A DNA stretch of 64,000 nt from Martelella sp. HB161492 (GTDB lineage Bacteria > Pseudomonadota > Alphaproteobacteria > Rhizobiales > Rhizobiaceae), in contig NZ_JAATVV010000003.1 of the NCBI RefSeq assembly GCF_013184775.1, positions 1 to 64,000 of the forward strand, read 5' to 3'. Positions 63,385-64,000 of this stretch are shown piece by piece. The position numbers and the translations under genes are program-made. Position 1 is the stretch's first letter; each line of letters begins with the position of its first letter. The notes under the pieces were generated by a model. It had not been told where the DNA came from. It searched no databases and saw only the letters and a program-made list of their open reading frames with translations.

Positions 63385-64000
63385 CTATTCGAAGACGATC
63401 TGCGGGAAATAGAAGGACACGACCCAGTTCGGCGCATCGACGATCTCGGAAATATGCAGGTCGCCGCAGACCGATGCGAGCATATAGGCGTCCTCCGGGC
63501 TCATGCCGTGCTCGGCTGCCAGGTGATCGATCATCGCCGAGACTGCATCGCGCGCGGCCTGCATCAGATCCGGGCCGATGCCCGTCGTCACCGCATAGCC
63601 CTTGCCGTCAAGATGGCGGGAGACCGGACCGGGGGTGACGAAATAGGGTGTCCGGGGGGCTGCGTTCTTGATGAGTTCGACCGTGATCGAAACATCCATG
63701 GCGCTTTCAATCGCCGTTCCGCAGACCTCGCCATCGCCCTGGGCGGCATGGGTGTCGCCAAGCGAAAGCAGTGCGCCGTCCACCTCGACCGGCAGGTAGA
63801 GCGTCGTTCCGGCAGCGATATCCTTGATGTCGAGATTGCCGCCGACGCGCCGCGGCGGGATCACCGAATGGAGGCCGGGCGCGGCCGGTGCCACCCCGAT
63901 CGTGCCGATAAAGGGGCGCAGCGGCACCCGGGCGATATCGGAGAAGACAGCCGGTGTCGCCGCATCGCGTTCATAGTTCCAAAGCTTCAGTCTTGGTGCC
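63385..64000 (-). CDS. Acetamidase/formamidase family protein (5' partial)
   Basis: The frame is open to the right edge, so the N-terminal part is missing; about 204 residues are visible. They read YERDAATPAVFSDIARVPLRPFIG, then HSVIPPRRVGGNLDIKDIAAGTTLYLPVEVDGALLSLGDTHAAQGDGEVCGTAIE in pieces, a clear FmdA/AmdA signature with the metal-binding GDTHAAQGDGE loop. These zinc hydrolases release ammonia from formamide, acetamide or similar amides. It ends at 63385, next to a repeat element. Substrate is not defined by sequence. Confidence 0.92.
   Translation of the reverse strand, partial: APRLKLWNYERDAATPAVFSDIARVPLRPFIGTIGVAPAAPGLHSVIPPRRVGGNLDIKDIAAGTTLYLPVEVDGALLSLGDTHAAQGDGEVCGTAIESAMDVSITVELIKNAAPRTPYFVTPGPVSRHLDGKGYAVTTGIGPDLMQAARDAVSAMIDHLAAEHGMSPEDAYMLASVCGDLHISEIVDAPNWVVSFYFPQIVFE

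Overview
The window looks like chromosomal or large-replicon DNA from an alphaproteobacterium of the order Hyphomicrobiales, most likely Rhizobiaceae or a marine relative such as Martelella or Hoeflea. The genus is my guess. The supporting signs are moderately high GC, many solute-binding ABC uptake operons, an ExoD protein, a phosphonate-monoester-hydrolase-like sulfatase, the three-gene NAGGN osmolyte operon and a RirA-type iron box. No rRNA, tRNA, CRISPR array or complete insertion sequence was recognised.

Layout from left to right. 0-1.6 kb: the end of an autotransporter barrel and an AraC-type regulator. 1.9-9.6 kb: a beta-galactoside operon (Tat-exported binding protein, two permeases, MalK-type ATPase, GH42 beta-galactosidase, ROK regulator), followed by a decayed IS3-family transposase scrap. 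9.9-13.7 kb: an iron-type FecBCD importer on the minus strand, divergent from a methyltransferase, with a TGA-N9-TCA RirA box between them. 13.8-24.7 kb: an island for D-amino-acid peptides (M19 dipeptidase, complete Dpp-type importer, D-aminopeptidase, HypT-like LysR, D-amino-acid transaminase, DmpA-like peptidase). 24.8-29.6 kb: a LysR gene divergent from a five-gene redox operon (PRISE reductase, VOC protein, degenerate SDR, DoxX, aldo/keto reductase).

29.9-41.9 kb: the most intriguing region. An isoaspartyl peptidase precedes an IclR-controlled cluster of a second Dpp-type importer, a GH1 beta-glycosidase, a deacetylase-type amidohydrolase, a RidA protein and a SelA-like PLP enzyme. I read it as a route for an N-acylated amino sugar acid or amino acid carried on a glycoside: import, deglycosylation, deacylation, PLP-dependent ammonia elimination, then enamine/imine clean-up by RidA. 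Both IclR-side promoters share a similar AT-rich motif. 42.3-47.5 kb: a surface-glycan patch (DUF4422-GT8 fusion, MsbA-like exporter, fucosyltransferase-like protein).

47.5-58.2 kb: mostly housekeeping and accessory genes (M3 oligopeptidase, MarR plus Bcr/CflA efflux, argG, two SDRs, exoD, a sulfatase-like hydrolase, a small unknown protein). 58.2-63.1 kb: a MarR gene divergent from asnO-ngg-M42 peptidase (N-acetylglutaminylglutamine amide synthesis), with a perfect inverted repeat in the shared promoter. The window ends inside an acetamidase/formamidase gene. Two inverted copies of a roughly 187-bp palindromic element sit between convergent genes at 51.6 and 63.2 kb. Each carries two REP-like hairpins and is flanked by outward-facing terminator hairpins.
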